DNA of 64,000 nt from Hymenolepis diminuta (Eukaryota; Platyhelminthes; Cestoda; Cyclophyllidea; Hymenolepididae): contig CAADRB010000030.1 in NCBI GenBank assembly GCA_900708905.1, forward strand, positions 490,707 through 554,706, in the 5' to 3' direction. This document shows, piece after piece, positions 37,834-51,054 of the stretch. Below the pieces are notes generated by a model. That model saw nothing but the letters and a program-made list of their open reading frames with translations, made no database searches and had not been told where the DNA came from. Within the stretch, counting starts at the first letter, position 1, and each line of letters begins with the position of its first letter. Both the position numbers and the translations under genes were made by a program.

Positions 37834-40800
37834 TCTCAAGCTCAAATCGAATATGTGCCTAACTGAAACTACAGAAGCATGCATATGAGTTAGATGCGCT
37901 AAATCACAATTTGACCAATCAGAAGCTCCTCCATGCACATGCTTTTGGGTGTTTTCGTAAATCGAAAACGGGCTCACGCTTTACTCTGTGTCTGAGCATC
38001 TGCTTACCACTGAAATTACATTATCCTTCAACTATTGGTTGATACCTTTCGCAGTGTTGCTCAACTTAGGCTCATAAGTAACCTGAGTCATTAAAAATAC
38101 TACAAATCACACAAAATAGTATCTATTGAATATTCTATCACACAAATTAAGGATGTCATTTTGATTGCACCCTAAAAAAATGAGAATTCTAGAATTTACA
38201 GGGAATTTATAAACACATAGTTGTTATGAAAGTAGAAAAAGCTTCTCGTTTCTATTTCATATTTCGTATTTCTCATTTCCTGCACTCCCGCTTTATTATT
38301 GCCTATTTTCAAGCAAATTTCTTTAATTTTGGAGTTGTATACCTTAGTTAGGACTTCCCAGAAGCAAAATTTCGGCGATTAAAACAGGAGTTTCTTTTTT
38401 ACTTGAATTTCCTTTGCAGATTCCTTCTAATTGTGGTATACGCTCTTTTATCACTAACGTATCGCCTATGCCTTCATTTTCTTTCCTGCATTGTCCATCT
38501 TTACGTGATATGTCGTGTTATCAAGGTGTCTGAATACGTTCTTATGATATTGACATAATTTCTGAAATCAATTTATTCAGTACGCGTGCTTCCGACCTCC
38601 CTTTCCTGTTTTTATTCTATTATATTTTACTACTCCATTATCGATTCTACACTTCTAAAATTTGCTGGTTAAACCTTATCACTAATCAACGCACTCTATG
38701 TTTTCTATTTTACGCTTTCTATCTCACTTTTTGCTTCGTCTTCTTAACGCTCGCACTCAAACATACATTTTGTACGCATACAACTCCCATTTGATCTGTT
38801 AATCTCCCGCAGCCTTTTATACTGGACAGCAAATTATATCTTTTTATATTATAATATCGATATCCCAACCAAAAGAAGAAAAAACACAATTTCTCACCGT
38901 TAAAGCAAAAACTTGTCTAAGTTCGACCCGAATTATGTACAGTATGAGGTAATCCATCACAGATATATAAACAGATTAAAGAGTAATCGTTGCTTTCAAA
39001 AATAATGAGGAGAAGACATAAAATAAAATATCAGTTTCGTCAAGGGAAAATATTTAATAATTTTTCATAGTTATATTTTCATCCTGTCAACCTCATATAT
39101 CGTATAATAATAAAAGAAAGTGTAATTTTGATATGAATATAACGGAAAAGAGAATTAAAATAGTGTAAAAGGGAACGAAATTGGGAGGAGTCCAGTAGAA
39201 TGAAATAATGAAAAGACCTTCGCTGTCTGAACTCTGAATACGAATAGTTATACATTTCCTCATGAGAGACTAAGTTTACTGGGTAATATTCTAACGTTCC
39301 AATGTTCAAATTTAAACATTCATCTCATTGGTTATTGGCTTATTTCAAGGCCGCAAAGCTCAATTCCTATGTACTATCAAACTAATTCAGCAGTTTCACT
39401 TTGAATTATTTGTTTCTCTTAACAACCACGAGTCGGTTGATAAGACAGGCAATGATCGTTACTGAAACAAAGATGACCATGTGATATAGATTGTAATTAA
39501 TGCGATCATATTAAAATAGTAATCTCAGTTTTAAAGATTTAATTTAATTTTCCAATTATAAGTATTTAAATGAAATAAAATACAAGTTTTAACTGAGACT
39601 GTATTACATAATATTCATCCATAAGCCGATTATTTTGCTATTTAATTTCTTACTCCATGTATAATTTATCGAGGAATTTTTTGGGTAACGGGAGAACAGA
39701 AAGCAATTGTTAGAAAAGTAAGAGATTGTTAGATGTGTACATTTTAGGAAAGGAAATCGAACAGCAGTATCACAGGGAAAAATGAGGGCAATCATAACGA
39801 TCACTTTAAAATGGTTCACTTGTTAACATTTGCAATTTGTTGGCCATTCTTCATCTTGACTCCTCAACGGCACAGTTTCAAAATCTTTTACCAAAGTCGT
39901 ATTACCATGACCTGCATTAATCAAATGCAAAGCTCTGTTACAATAAATAGCAGTTTTAGAAGGGCTAACATATTTCTTCTGACACTCCATATCTTATGAG
40001 TTGAAACAAGTTGATTATTATAATAAAATTTCAATATTACATTAATTTTAAATCATATTTGAAGAAACGCTTGCATTAAAATGATATGAACAGTCGTGAA
40101 AATCAAGCGACTGGTTTATATGATCTGAATTCATTCAGTATCCCAGGTAATTAATAGTGAAATTTAAACGCTAGAACATTAGAATTTAAAACTGTTGAGG
40201 AACAGGACTAGCACTTCGTGCTGCTAATTGGAATGTTTTTTGTATTAAGCTGCTTACCGCGAAAACTGGGATGAGTTTAAACCCCAAGCCGCTAAGTTTA
40301 TAGTCCCAAAGTTAAGAAGAAGATGAGAGTAATTGAATACGCATAACTGCATTAGTACAGGGAGCCACTGTTTTTAGAACCTTGTTTACCACAAAGAAGT
40401 AACATTAGCTGGCCTAGACTGAAGTCAGCCAGTGAGTCTAAAGTTGATGGGAAAATGAAATCTAGATTTGGTAGACCCAGTAAATGGCGATTAAAGAGAT
40501 CGCAGTCCATCTCGATCACGAATAGATTATAAATTATTCGTTAAAGGAAAATGTGAATCATAGATCGAATAAGACCAAATAAAGTATGAAATATTTCTAC
40601 CATTCACCTCCTATCAGATTATTTTGCTATTCTCCTTATCCATATGTTTTCTTACGTTAAAACTGATTTTCCCCTTTTCGGAGAGCAGAAGAGCATCCAA
40701 ATTTGCTTATTTTGTCCACAATTTTCATACTTATTTATAAATTACAATTTTACTCGAATAAAATACCATTCAAAACAGATGAGTTTCAGAATGCCATATA

Positions 40801-41689
40801 CATGTGTAATCTAACTCTCATTTCTGGGGATAGAGTGAGGTCAAAAATGACCTAAAAGGAGACAAAAATATTTTTTTGCCTGTTTAAAAAAAATAATTGC
40901 ATAAAACCAGTTCAATCTCTCATGTAGAGCCAGCTAAAAGTCATCCCGAAATTCTTTGTAGTAGGACCTCAGGTTATAATAACAATAATTTCCTGACTTT
41001 ATTTAGGACAGTGTTTGGTAGAGGGGTGGCATCATGGAAAAAGTCAAATTCTTCTTGATTTAACCAATGCGGTTGGTCATTCCACTTATTAGATGTACAT
41101 CTATTAACGGTCCCTGGACAGTTTATCATTGTGTCCGGACGTACCCAGATTCTGGATCCATATGCTTTGACATAAGTATATCGCCTTCATAATGCACCCC
41201 AGTATGTCGATTCTTATTAGCTTTGCTGTAACGATCAAATGAAAGACGAATTTTTAGATGGCTAACTCAGCTCTGTGCAACAAAAAGTATCAATAACCAC
41301 TCTGGATCTGTCATTTTTTTCACTCTCACTTTCACATTTTTTATTGATCCCGTTTTTGTGTCAGATCAAATTCAAGGTATAATAGAAATGTTTTGTCTAC
41401 TTATTTAGCCCTAAGAAAGCTTTTAAGTTCTGAAGGTGAATTTATTTCAGAATAGCAGTACTCTGTTTTCTTATAAATTTTTTTTTGTTCTCCATTACAA
41501 GAGTAATCTCATTCTTCGTCCTTTATGTTATTTGGCAACCCATATTTGCTTAGAGGATTGAATTTAATTTTACATTTTATGTATAAATGACGCATCTAAA
41601 ATAAGTTTTCTCGAGAAAAGAAGTGACATTTAAAAATATTCTTGCACATGTTTATGAGGAACTATTTACCTTGTTCTCAAGTCCGTTTG

Positions 41690-41870
41690 GGAAAGTGCTC
41701 TCAAATGCTCATCTTGGATTTGGGGTAGCGCTATTGAGTCTCCATATTGAGTAGCTCAAATTTTCCCAGCCCATTTATTAGACAAACTTAACCAGTGCAG
41801 TTGGACATTCCACTCGTAGGGTATGTACCTATGAGCATCAAACCCGTAACCTCTGATTTTCCGATAATAT
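41690..41870 (+). repeat. Diverged dispersed repeat
   Basis: Its second half (AACCAGTGCAGTTGGACATTCCACT) resembles about 41070-41100 (AACCAATGCGGTTGGTCATTCCACT), and its first half (AAGTCCGTTTGGGAAAGTGCT) resembles about 57768-57795 (CAGATGTGTTTGGGAAAACGCT). Family unknown. Confidence 0.4.
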
Positions 41871-44800
41871 ATTTTATTTGTTCAACAGTATTTAAACCTA
41901 CTTTTCAAAAAGTTCTGGACATGAATAATGATCTTTAATATTACAATATATCCATGGTAATACCCTCTTTTTTATTAAAAATCTAAGAATTTTAACTAAA
42001 TCAATGACTTGAGGTTGCCCAGTCCGTTCGTTGTTTCGAAATGATAAATGCACTTCCCGCAGATATCTCACACATCCCTTTTCATCTTTATTTGTATGCG
42101 AATCAGTTAGTTTAAATACAACATGCATTGGTCCAATAATGAGTTGATCCTAAGCTATTACTTATAATATGAAACTTCCCCTATCAACTTTCTTGGTTAA
42201 AGTATAATTTCCTTTGGAAATATGAATACGTCACCCTTTTACGTGTATCCTATCTGACTCAATTATAGTATAATTGTATGGTTTTTCTTACTGCGCTGTT
42301 GAATGACTTAAGCTCATTTACCTTAAAGAGAGACGCACATTTACTTGGACATCTTATCAGATAGCACTAATCCCCACTCAAAATCCGAGTGTCGAGAAAA
42401 TTTGGTTTAGAAATTTCCTCTTTAAACTAATGATCTTCTCAAAGCAATAGCCCTTTCCTAATGAGAAGGTCAAGAGATGGTTTGACAAACGTGTATTAAG
42501 CAACTGCAAATGACTGAGAAGGGAGAAAGGAAGGAAGGGTAGGAAGGGAATTGATAGGAAATAGGAAGGTGTTAGTACCAGGTAAGAATAATCCGGAAAG
42601 TGATAAACAAGTAAAATGAGGTACAATATGGCAGTTGGCCGATTTCGCATTCTCTGTTCGTTGACGTGTGACTGACATTTAGGGCAGTGGTATAAGTCAA
42701 TAGCTGAGCAATGCACAAAGAGACCGAGGAAACATAAGAGTCAGGGTGTACAGGTACTACTGTGTCCGTCTTGAAACTTGTCTGATTTAACAGCATTTTT
42801 TACTGTAATCGAAAATAAAAAAATGAAGTAAGCATTTATTTATCGGAAGGCAAACTCACAGAAAATTTCTTTACATTATACAAATGAAAATGACATGGCT
42901 ATCTGATAAATTAATTCTAAAATGAATAACTGACTTGATCGAGAACTTTCTACTGAAATATTTTAAGTACAAAGGCGATAAAACTTATTTTCCTGACTGC
43001 TACTTAACACCTATTTGTAGAGGATTTAATTGCTCGTTTAACTTAATGCTTAATTGTGTGCATTTTTTTCGCGCGAACAACAAGATATATTTAATCGAAT
43101 TAAATGCAAGTGCAGTTACGTATGTGCGCAGAGGCAACAAGAAAATATTACCGGTAAATGAACATAAACTAATCAATTTCTCTACTGTTTAATAAGCATT
43201 CTTTACACTCTAAGCTAATGAACTAGAACTGCCTCATAATATACTTTATTAGAAAAATGTATACAACTCATGAAAATCGGCATCCAGAGTTATTTTTCCC
43301 CGCAACAGTCCTTAAAAATAAGCTCCAGACAAGTACAGTGATATCGATTTTCACATTTTGATTATTTTATGATGACATACGCTAACAAAGTACGTCAGAA
43401 TCGTTTATTTAGATAACCAATTTCTAATTCCTCACTTCAGTTACCATCCATATAATCTGGTCTGATTCCAGTACTACTAGTGACGATTTCTATGCAAATA
43501 CGAATTGTATATCCGAACCAGTTATCACTTTTTCCTATCTATACCTCCTGTTCGGACTTACTGCTCCTACTCTCTATGATAGGAATTTCATGTCCATATC
43601 TTCCTTTCTACTATCTTGTTTTGCTGTCAAAATCTAAGTCAAAGAGCTATTCAACATTTCTATTTTAATTGCTAATAAGCGTAAATGCTTAAATTAGTTA
43701 GTACTGACATCAAAATCCATGCTGCCCTAGCTGTCAGATAATTACTTTTTGGTAGCTCATCTGACGGGCAAAGAATTTAAAATAGTCAGCTTCTCTCAGA
43801 GTATCTTAATTCGTTCTTTTTATTGCAACCCGATTTCCACGCCCCCAGCACAGACACCTGTCACTGGCTCTCCCAAATCTCAAATCTTCTTCCTACTCCT
43901 TCATCTTTTTTCTCTCTCATTCTGTAATGGATATCCAACACTCCCGTTGTCTAATTCAAATTTCGATCTTCAGATTTGGGAACTTTGGGTGTTTCTTATC
44001 TGCTTTTAGGATAATCATATCAATATATCTAACTGCATCGGGTTCTCAAAGAATCTCTACTGAGGAGATAAGTGCTATATTGGATCCTTCAGGATAAAAA
44101 GCCATCTGATATAATAGTAAACTATCGGCTTCGGTTAATTACCGTAAAATAATGACAATAAATGCTACTCGAATCTACCTATTGTTCGATTAGATCATTA
44201 CATAAAATTTCGCCTTTGTTTTTATTAACATTAATGAAATAATACCATGTTATTTTATTAACAGAAGGAAATTAAATAAAAAGTAATTATTAAATTTTTT
44301 TAGTGATTTTCTTTTAATGCACACGGAATATAATTTAATATACATTAATCTAATCATATGAATTTTTAACAATGTTGCAAAATTATCTTTAATGTGGTAA
44401 AAATAAATCGAGTTTATCGGTCTAAAACAAAGTTTCATCAAAAATTATTTCTCTTTATTATCTCCTTTTTATTGGATGAAATAATTTAAGTGGTAACGTG
44501 CAAGCGTGTTAGATTAATCAATTGTGATCGTGCTTTTTCAGTACTTTTTTTCAGATTGCTTGTTTAGATCAGTTCTGTCAGTTTTACTCGCTTTTTTTAT
44601 CGAAAAATCCTTCAGTTTCGCCCTGTTGTATCACTACTATTTAAAAGTTAGCTGCAGGCATACTTTCAATAGGATGAATACAGAAATATCGTCAATGGAA
44701 TGTCTACTTTGGTATAATTCTCCGTTCAATAGTTTTCATACTTGATCTCCAACACTTTTTAATATCTGAACTCAAGAAATTTAAAGTATCATTAATTCCG

Positions 44801-45574
44801 TCAGTAAATATACTAATGATCTTCCTAAGAGAATACAAAGGCCTTTCCCGAAATCAGAAGAAATTTGAAGGAAAGAGAACAATCGTCAGCGCTGTGCAAG
44901 TGGAGATAGGGTTGTGATAAGGAGGTCAAGTTTGCATGTCCTTTGTGGCGTTGACTCTTTGACGTTCTTTGTTCGTCTGACGAGCAGTCGATAAAAACAT
45001 CGTTTGACAATTAGGACACACCAGAGTTATAAGTCAACACTTAGGTACGGAGTCAGTTTTTAGGTACGGAGAGACCTTAAACACAGCACGTCTTCAAATT
45101 CGCCTCCTTTCTCCCTCCATAAGAGAAAAATTGATCGAGGAGACTCATATGTTTAGGTTAATAACTTAATCTTTATCAATAAGCGGCGAAATAATTAACT
45201 AGTGTCTTTAATGTTTATTTTACCTATCTCCAAAATTGTATTTTCTCAAAATCAACTGCTGAGAATGTTTTGGTTTAACATTTAGGGACTTAATATTAAC
45301 TGAGTGTAGCTTTATTGGCGAAGACTTATATAAACGGAAGGAAATGGGACGTTCGTGATCTATTGTCTCTATTAGTAATGTTCGCGACAGTTTTGCCCAC
45401 AATATATGAAAATGTCTGCCTACTACAAGATGACTGGGAATAAAAGCTCAACTTTAAATCCATTAATTTTGTAATTATTAAGAGATAGTGGGAATAAAAT
45501 ACATAACATACAATGTTTTATTGGAAATTGGGCCTGAACTTCAACGTTCATCGAAAATTTCTAAAATTACTCGG

Positions 45575-45790
45575 GATTCCGTTATGGAACCTGTGGTCTA
45601 GAGTTTGGCACGATAATTCTTAGCTGTCTCTGCACCTATCTGAACATGTACTTCGATAATTATCCATCAGTCATTTGCATCCGAATAACTTTACATTCCA
45701 AACTGCATTGTTTACTGATAACAAGGCAGGTTCTTGGAATTTAAACGTCCAAATATTTCTATAGAGAGCCAATTTTCGAATGATGAAAAC
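45575..45790 (+). repeat. Diverged dispersed repeat (third family)
   Basis: Resembles about 52220-52390 in the same orientation (ATTCCGTTA, CTGTGG/CTGTGACC, CTGAACATGTA, ATCCATCAGTCA/ATCCGTCACTA), and its first part resembles about 60095-60125 (GGATTCC.TTATGGAACC.GTGGTCT). Non-coding. Confidence 0.45.
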
Positions 45791-46557
45791 TTATCGAAGC
45801 GAAGTTGGCCAAGAAATATTTTTAACAAAATGATCACTTCGAGCACATCCGATTAACTGAACCTGGATTCTTACGCCTTTTCTTTGTACGTTTTTTTGAA
45901 TGAAATCATTAAAAATCTCTTAATTACTATTGGTTGAGAAAACTGTTAATACCTTTTCTTCTCTAATTTAAGAATATCTAATAATAAATGCACCATTGAC
46001 ATTAAATTGAAATGATTTACAAGTTTATTTTAGATATATTGCCAAATAGAAGTTGTGATGTCATCTCTGAGGTCTTAAACTCAAAAGTGCTCCCAAGAAG
46101 CCTTTAGATCACACAAAAATAATCATATTTTTAGAACTGATAAAGAGCAAAACCTATTTTTAAAATACACAATGTAACTGAACTTCCCTTTCCCATTGCT
46201 GTAATAATAACTGAAAATATATTTTCTACATACGCTTGTAGATACCTCAATATTTTTTTGACTGATTGGATTTCCGATTTTTGAAAGTATTTTTGAACAC
46301 ATATCATAAAATGTTACCTCTAGATACTGACCACTTACGTCACTTTTGCACATATTCCGCACTATACGATCTTTCTAATAAACACTGACATCTTTTTTGT
46401 CTCTAAATTAATAAATTTTTTACAATTGATATGTTTATTATCACTTTAACTCTATTAATCTCTTGTTGCCAGTTTAAGTATAAAAATCAAGTACGGAAAT
46501 AATAATATCTTAATTTAAAGATTTTAGCTATCTCATCCAGGATCATTTAGTTTCTCA

Positions 46558-46969
46558 ACAGTCAGAAGAAATTAAATTCATTTAATAGGCAAGACCGACT
46601 ATCATAATTAAGAGCGGTCAATAAGTTCGGGAATGCGCCCCAATCTAGGGGACAAATCATGAAATTTGAATTATGGAATGTGAACTATCCTATTGGTATA
46701 TCCGAACTCTAAGATTAACTGAAGAAAGACTCTTGAAGCAATGATTTTTACATTTTGAATCTATTATAAGAAATATTGTTTATTTATACATGTTTCATAA
46801 TTAAATGGGTCCATTCGATTAAATATTACATTAAAGTACATCGTTGACTGTTTCGTTTCTTTTTACCTAGACCTGCACCAACCGCGATGGCTTTTTCAAA
46901 TACCTGTTTGACGCCAGTCTAAAAATTAAAAATACCAAAAATTAAATTAGGTCAGGTTATTTGGAGAAA
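46558..46969. repeat. Duplicate of the GTPase 3' end, copy 1
   Basis: Near-identical to 46971-47143 plus about 47440-47672. Copy 2 has about 290 extra bases between those two blocks. The copies are joined at the single n at 46970, which suggests two alleles placed side by side during assembly, though a real tandem duplication is possible. Confidence 0.75.
46826..46918 (-). pseudogene. Duplicated terminal (CAAX) exon of the GTPase
   Basis: A second intact copy of the last exon, with acceptor TTTTTAG and stop. It encodes [18 protein letters not shown], the basic stretch and CTLM. It differs from the proximal exon (47625-47533) by Val to Ala in KAIVV/KAIAV and His to Gln before RCTLM. No upstream exon accompanies it. 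It could be an alternative last exon, an unused duplicate or a misplaced allele; typed as pseudogene for lack of its own gene. Confidence 0.5.
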
Positions 46970-46970
46970 N
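46970..46970. other. Single ambiguous base at a duplication junction
   Basis: The only n outside the 30-N gap, placed exactly between the two copies of the GTPase 3' segment. Confidence 0.95.
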
Positions 46971-47485
46971 ACAGTCAGAAGAAATTAAATTCATTTAATA
47001 GGCAAGACCGACTATCATAATTAAAAGCGGTCAATAAGTCCGGGAATGCGCTCCAATCTAGGGGATAAATCATGAAATTTGAGTTATGGGATGTGAACTA
47101 TCCGTTTGGTAAATCCGAATTCTAAGATCAACTGAAGAAAGACTCTTTGATGCCTTTACTTTTCGATCCCCCTCGCTAGTTATATATTGTACTTACTGTT
47201 AACCGATTTCAAATGCTTCCCGCAAACAAATTTCTTTCGATACTGTGGTCAATAATAGTAATTAATCTCATGCTATGAATCATGCTCGAAATTGACAGTT
47301 TATCTGCATGGAAAATAGGAAGAAATAGATCCTGAATAATAGTCAGATTGCGAAATAAAAAATGCTTTCCACAGTCTCTTAGATTTGAATATTTGCCTTA
47401 AAAATTGTGAGAGAATTCAAAACTTATAAAAACATTGTCATGAAGCAATAATTTTTACATTTTGAATCTATTATAAGAAATATTG

Positions 47486-47491
47486 TTTATT
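47486..47491 (-). terminator. Candidate polyadenylation signal of the GTPase
   Basis: AATAAA on the minus strand, 41 bases after the stop codon. The same hexamer is kept in the duplicated 3' segment. Confidence 0.4.
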
Positions 47492-47532
47492 TATACATGT
47501 TTCATAATTAAATGAGTCTATTCGATTAAATA

Positions 47533-48437
47533 TTACATTAAAGTACATCTGTGACTGTTTCGTTTCTTTTTACCTAAGCCTGCACCAACCACGATGGCTT
47601 TTTCAAATACCTGTTTGACGCCAGTCTAAAAATTAAGAATACAAAAATTAAATTAGATCAACTCGTTTGGAGAACAGTTAAGTGAAAAATATGAACTTGC
47701 ATTCATCAACGCAGAGCATTCTATGAAATCGACTGCATGAATCTCGTGTGCTAAATTTTGACCATCGGAGACTGAAAGACAGTTGGGGGTTGATGAACGA
47801 AGATCAGTTTTACAAGCAACTAAAACAATCGGCGTTGTTGGGTTGTTCTCTCTTATATCCGGAACCCACTAACATTTATAATATATAATACATTATGATG
47901 CACTACCTATTATAAACTAATTATTGTTGAAAAAATAAAACGTATATGCCTACGATTTGTCAATAGCATAAGTAATTACAAATAATATAACTTCAAATAT
48001 CATATCTATAGATATAATACATTAATTTCTATTCTTAAGAAACAACAATAATCCAATCTGGAATCACAATATTGTTTTGATTTGTTTAGCTCAGTAACCA
48101 ATTCATCAACTTACCTTTGCCCTAATATTATCATATGAAGCACGATTATCAACAGAATAGCACACAAGAAAGACACTTGTCCCGGGATAGGTGAATTTAC
48201 GAAGATTTTCATATCCTTCTTGACCAGCAGTATCAGTCAGAGAGAAAATACATTCTTTATCGCCAATTTTGCAGTTGGCTCTATAAGTATCAAAAACCTA
48301 TCCAATTATGCAAGTCATTGTATTACCGTTGGGATGTAGTCTGATGGAAATCTGCCACAGACCTGAACTGTAAGAAGGCACGTTTTACCAACAACACCAT
48401 CACCAACTACAACACATTTAATTTCTTGTGCCGACAT
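47533..48437 (-). CDS. Rho-family small GTPase (Rac/Cdc42-like)
   Basis: Four minus-strand exons, 48437-48327, 48297-48115, 47868-47701 and 47625-47533, all joined in phase 0, encode 184 aa, about the length usual for Rho proteins. P-loop GDGVVGKT (12-19), switch I DYIPTVFDTY with the magnesium-binding Thr, switch II DTAGQE with the catalytic Gln, CKTD in place of TKxD for guanine recognition, and ECSAL. The C terminus has a basic KKKR stretch and CAAX box CTLM, predicting prenylation and membrane attachment. The family cycles between GDP and GTP to control actin and polarity. The third intron uses a GC donor (AAT|GCAAGT); the other introns are GT-AG. The family is secure; the exact subtype is not, since the sequence is divergent. 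Confidence 0.9.
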
Positions 48438-49998
48438 TTTCGACACACAAACTACGTATCACTTAAAAGTTGGCAATATTTCGAGGTCAATCTGAATACT
48501 CATATATTGGCAAATTATAACAAGCCATGTAACATATGTTTTAGTGTAATGTTTCAGCCTTTTAACATTTGATTAGACTTTTAGCAAAATAACTTAGATG
48601 AATAGCTGTAAATAAAGTAAAAATTTGGTAATTTGGGTCAGTAAATATTTTAGGACGATTATTTATTTTAAGTCGTATTTGATTAAACAAATGATTTATG
48701 ATTATAATGAAATTCAAATATTCTTAATTTAAAAGTAATTAAATGCTCACCTCAAAATTCTATCCAATCACCCAATCATTAGGCACTAATGAATGGGCAT
48801 GATCGATCTAGAATAAGTTTCAACAACACTCTGCTAGTTTATTATCGTTATTAAAGAACTTTAAGCTCAGAAAGTCATATAAACAAATTTTAAAGATAAT
48901 ACAATTTTATTTTTTTATCTGTGCGCCTTTAAAATTTAACACGTAAAAGCATTTTTTCCCAACATACATCAACAGTCTAGCACACTCGACACGTCACTTA
49001 AGTCTTAATGACAACTTTGTGATTGAACTTTTATTTTGATACCTCCTGCAGTAATTTATCAATATGTCAAAATGAATTCTTAAAGAACTAGAAAGATGAC
49101 TCTATGCATTTTCCAAAATTATTTTTGAGTCAAATTCTCTGTAAGAATACATTGATTCTTCGCATTTATATCACCTTGACTCAAACCCCTATTTGTCATT
49201 TCTAGACGAGTTTAGTAATTCTTTTTTTTAAAACTGTTCCGTTTCATTTAAAAGTAAATCAACATTCATATCCCCACGCACATCCATGCCCAAGTCACTC
49301 ATATAAATTGCCTCGGTATCTCCACTCACATGCACGTATACAGCGACACGCGCTTGTTATTTGTCTGCTCTCTCTCTTGCTCGCCGTAATTTTCAGCGTG
49401 TTCTATTCAATTCATTTTGGTCTATGCAATTCTTTGTGTTTTTGTTAGAAATGATAATTATATTCCCCCGCTCCCAATATTTCTTCTATGAATAAAAATG
49501 TAATTTCTTTCTTTATTTCCCCACCGATAAAAGACACTTGACCATTATTCTTATTCGTTTTAAGCCGATACCTATTGAGAGGGAGTCTCATTAATACACT
49601 CGTGTTGACTATAACGTGCCTTCTTATCTGCCATGGGTTATTAGCTTCTGTGTTAAGTTGCTATATTACCGAATTTTCTAGATTGTTGGCTCTGCGAGAT
49701 TACTACCAGAACTCCTAGTTGGTTACGTTATAGCAGTTTTATTTATTATTAGCTTCTGTGGTCTGGTTCTGGTTCATTAGTTCCTTCAGTTTGATAATTT
49801 ATAAATTGATGACCTCGGATCTTGTTACTCGAAATCCAACAAGCTGGTAACCGTGTGAACATTTACCTGTTTGCTTAATATTAACAGCCACAAACTCAAA
49901 AATACATATCTAATATATGCATACTTTTACTCCATAAAGTGATACTGTTACTAGCTATGTGGAATCCGTAAAAAAGCAATACGTAAATTAATACTATA
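48438..49998. other. Upstream flank of the GTPase, no gene seen
   Basis: AT-rich, no recognisable exon. It should include the GTPase promoter and any 5' leader exon; none could be assigned. Confidence 0.4.
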
Positions 49999-50967
49999 AT
50001 AACGTTGAGAGGGTCTATCGTGCCCACATCGATCGGTTAAGATGGAATAAGTCAAGTCACTCGTGTCGCAGATCAGTCCGAAGGTGGCAGGCAAACCACC
50101 CCCAATTTATTAATAAGTAAATTAGGTTTGCATACAAAACATTTTTTCGTTGGACACCAATCAGATCTCGTTGTCGGAGTGTCAGCGTGGTGATAGACAC
50201 CCGTTTTGGTATCTATGTACAAACACACAGCGGGACCACTTGCGGACACTATAGCGGAGATCTTGTCACCAGTCAATCATTTCTAATCTCAAGTGATGAT
50301 ATACGTCTGTCGGCTATAACAAGTACATACGAATATAAAAGTTCATTTTTTGGAAATTTATTTTAGGTAATGTATTTGAGATTATTTTGGATTTTCGTTA
50401 ATCTTAATAGTAATCACATATACTATTATACTACTTCCTTTCATGATACTATTTGTCCTTATTAGTGGTTAGTTGAGCGATAAATATGAGAAATTAATAT
50501 TTTCCGTAAACGACTCTCATGTTCTTCAATTTAAGAGACCTTAACGTATGCAAAACAAATACTGGACACTAGACAACGTCATGACCGGCCACAAGGTTCG
50601 TCTCGGATCCCCAAGACGGAAGTCTCATATTTCGATGGGAAATGCTATAGCCAGCAGATGTCTATCAAAACCTGGCGATTAAAAATGATTGAATGGCGAT
50701 AAGATCTCGACTGCAGTGTCCACAGGTGGTCCCGCTGTGTTTGTGCGTTAGCACATAGATACCTAAACAAATGTCGACCATCACGCCGGGACACCGACAA
50801 CGAGACAGGACTGACGTCAACGAAGAAATGTTTTGTATATAAACATAATTTACTTATTAATAAATTGGGGCGGCTTGCCTGCCACCTCCGGACTGATCTG
50901 GCGACATGGGTGATTTGACTTATTCCATCTATTCGATGGATGGGGTCCGATAGATCCCCAACGTTAT
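49999..50967. mobile_element. Foldback element with about 290 bp inverted arms
   Basis: The left arm (about 49999-50290) is the reverse complement of the right arm (about 50670-50967) with moderate divergence, separated by a loop of about 380 bp. The outer ends are TAACGTTG and its complement CAACGTTA. The arms share blocks such as GATGGAATAAGTCAA, ATTTATTAATAAGTAAATTA, CTCGTTGTCGG and ACACAGCGGGACCAC. No transposase is visible; a short open frame in the left arm is inside the repeat. Probably a non-autonomous DNA element (foldback or long-TIR MITE). Confidence 0.7.
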
Positions 50968-51054
50968 TACAGATTGTTTTAATGTTACTTGCATTCGAAT
51001 GCTTCTCCCCGATTAAAAACTGTATTTTTTTCTTTTTCGTGTAATAATAATACA

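Larger units (their letters stand above)
37834..46557. other. 8.7 kb without a recognised gene
   Basis: Upstream of receptor B and downstream of the GTPase. Open frames are short, lack domains and often overlap on both strands. Diverged repeats occur at about 41045-41165, 41690-41870 and 45575-45790. The receptor promoter should lie just above 37833 but no clear element was seen. Confidence 0.45.

Noticed and set aside
41898..42128. 76-codon minus-strand open frame
   Set aside because: No recognisable domain and no neighbouring exon; left unannotated.
42378..42796. Three overlapping minus-strand frames, with a weak resemblance of the DNA to 44825-45080
   Set aside because: Low complexity, no domain, and the similarity is too short to claim a repeat family.
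50073..50276. 67-codon minus-strand open frame
   Set aside because: Lies entirely in the left arm of the foldback element, and the matching right arm does not keep the frame.
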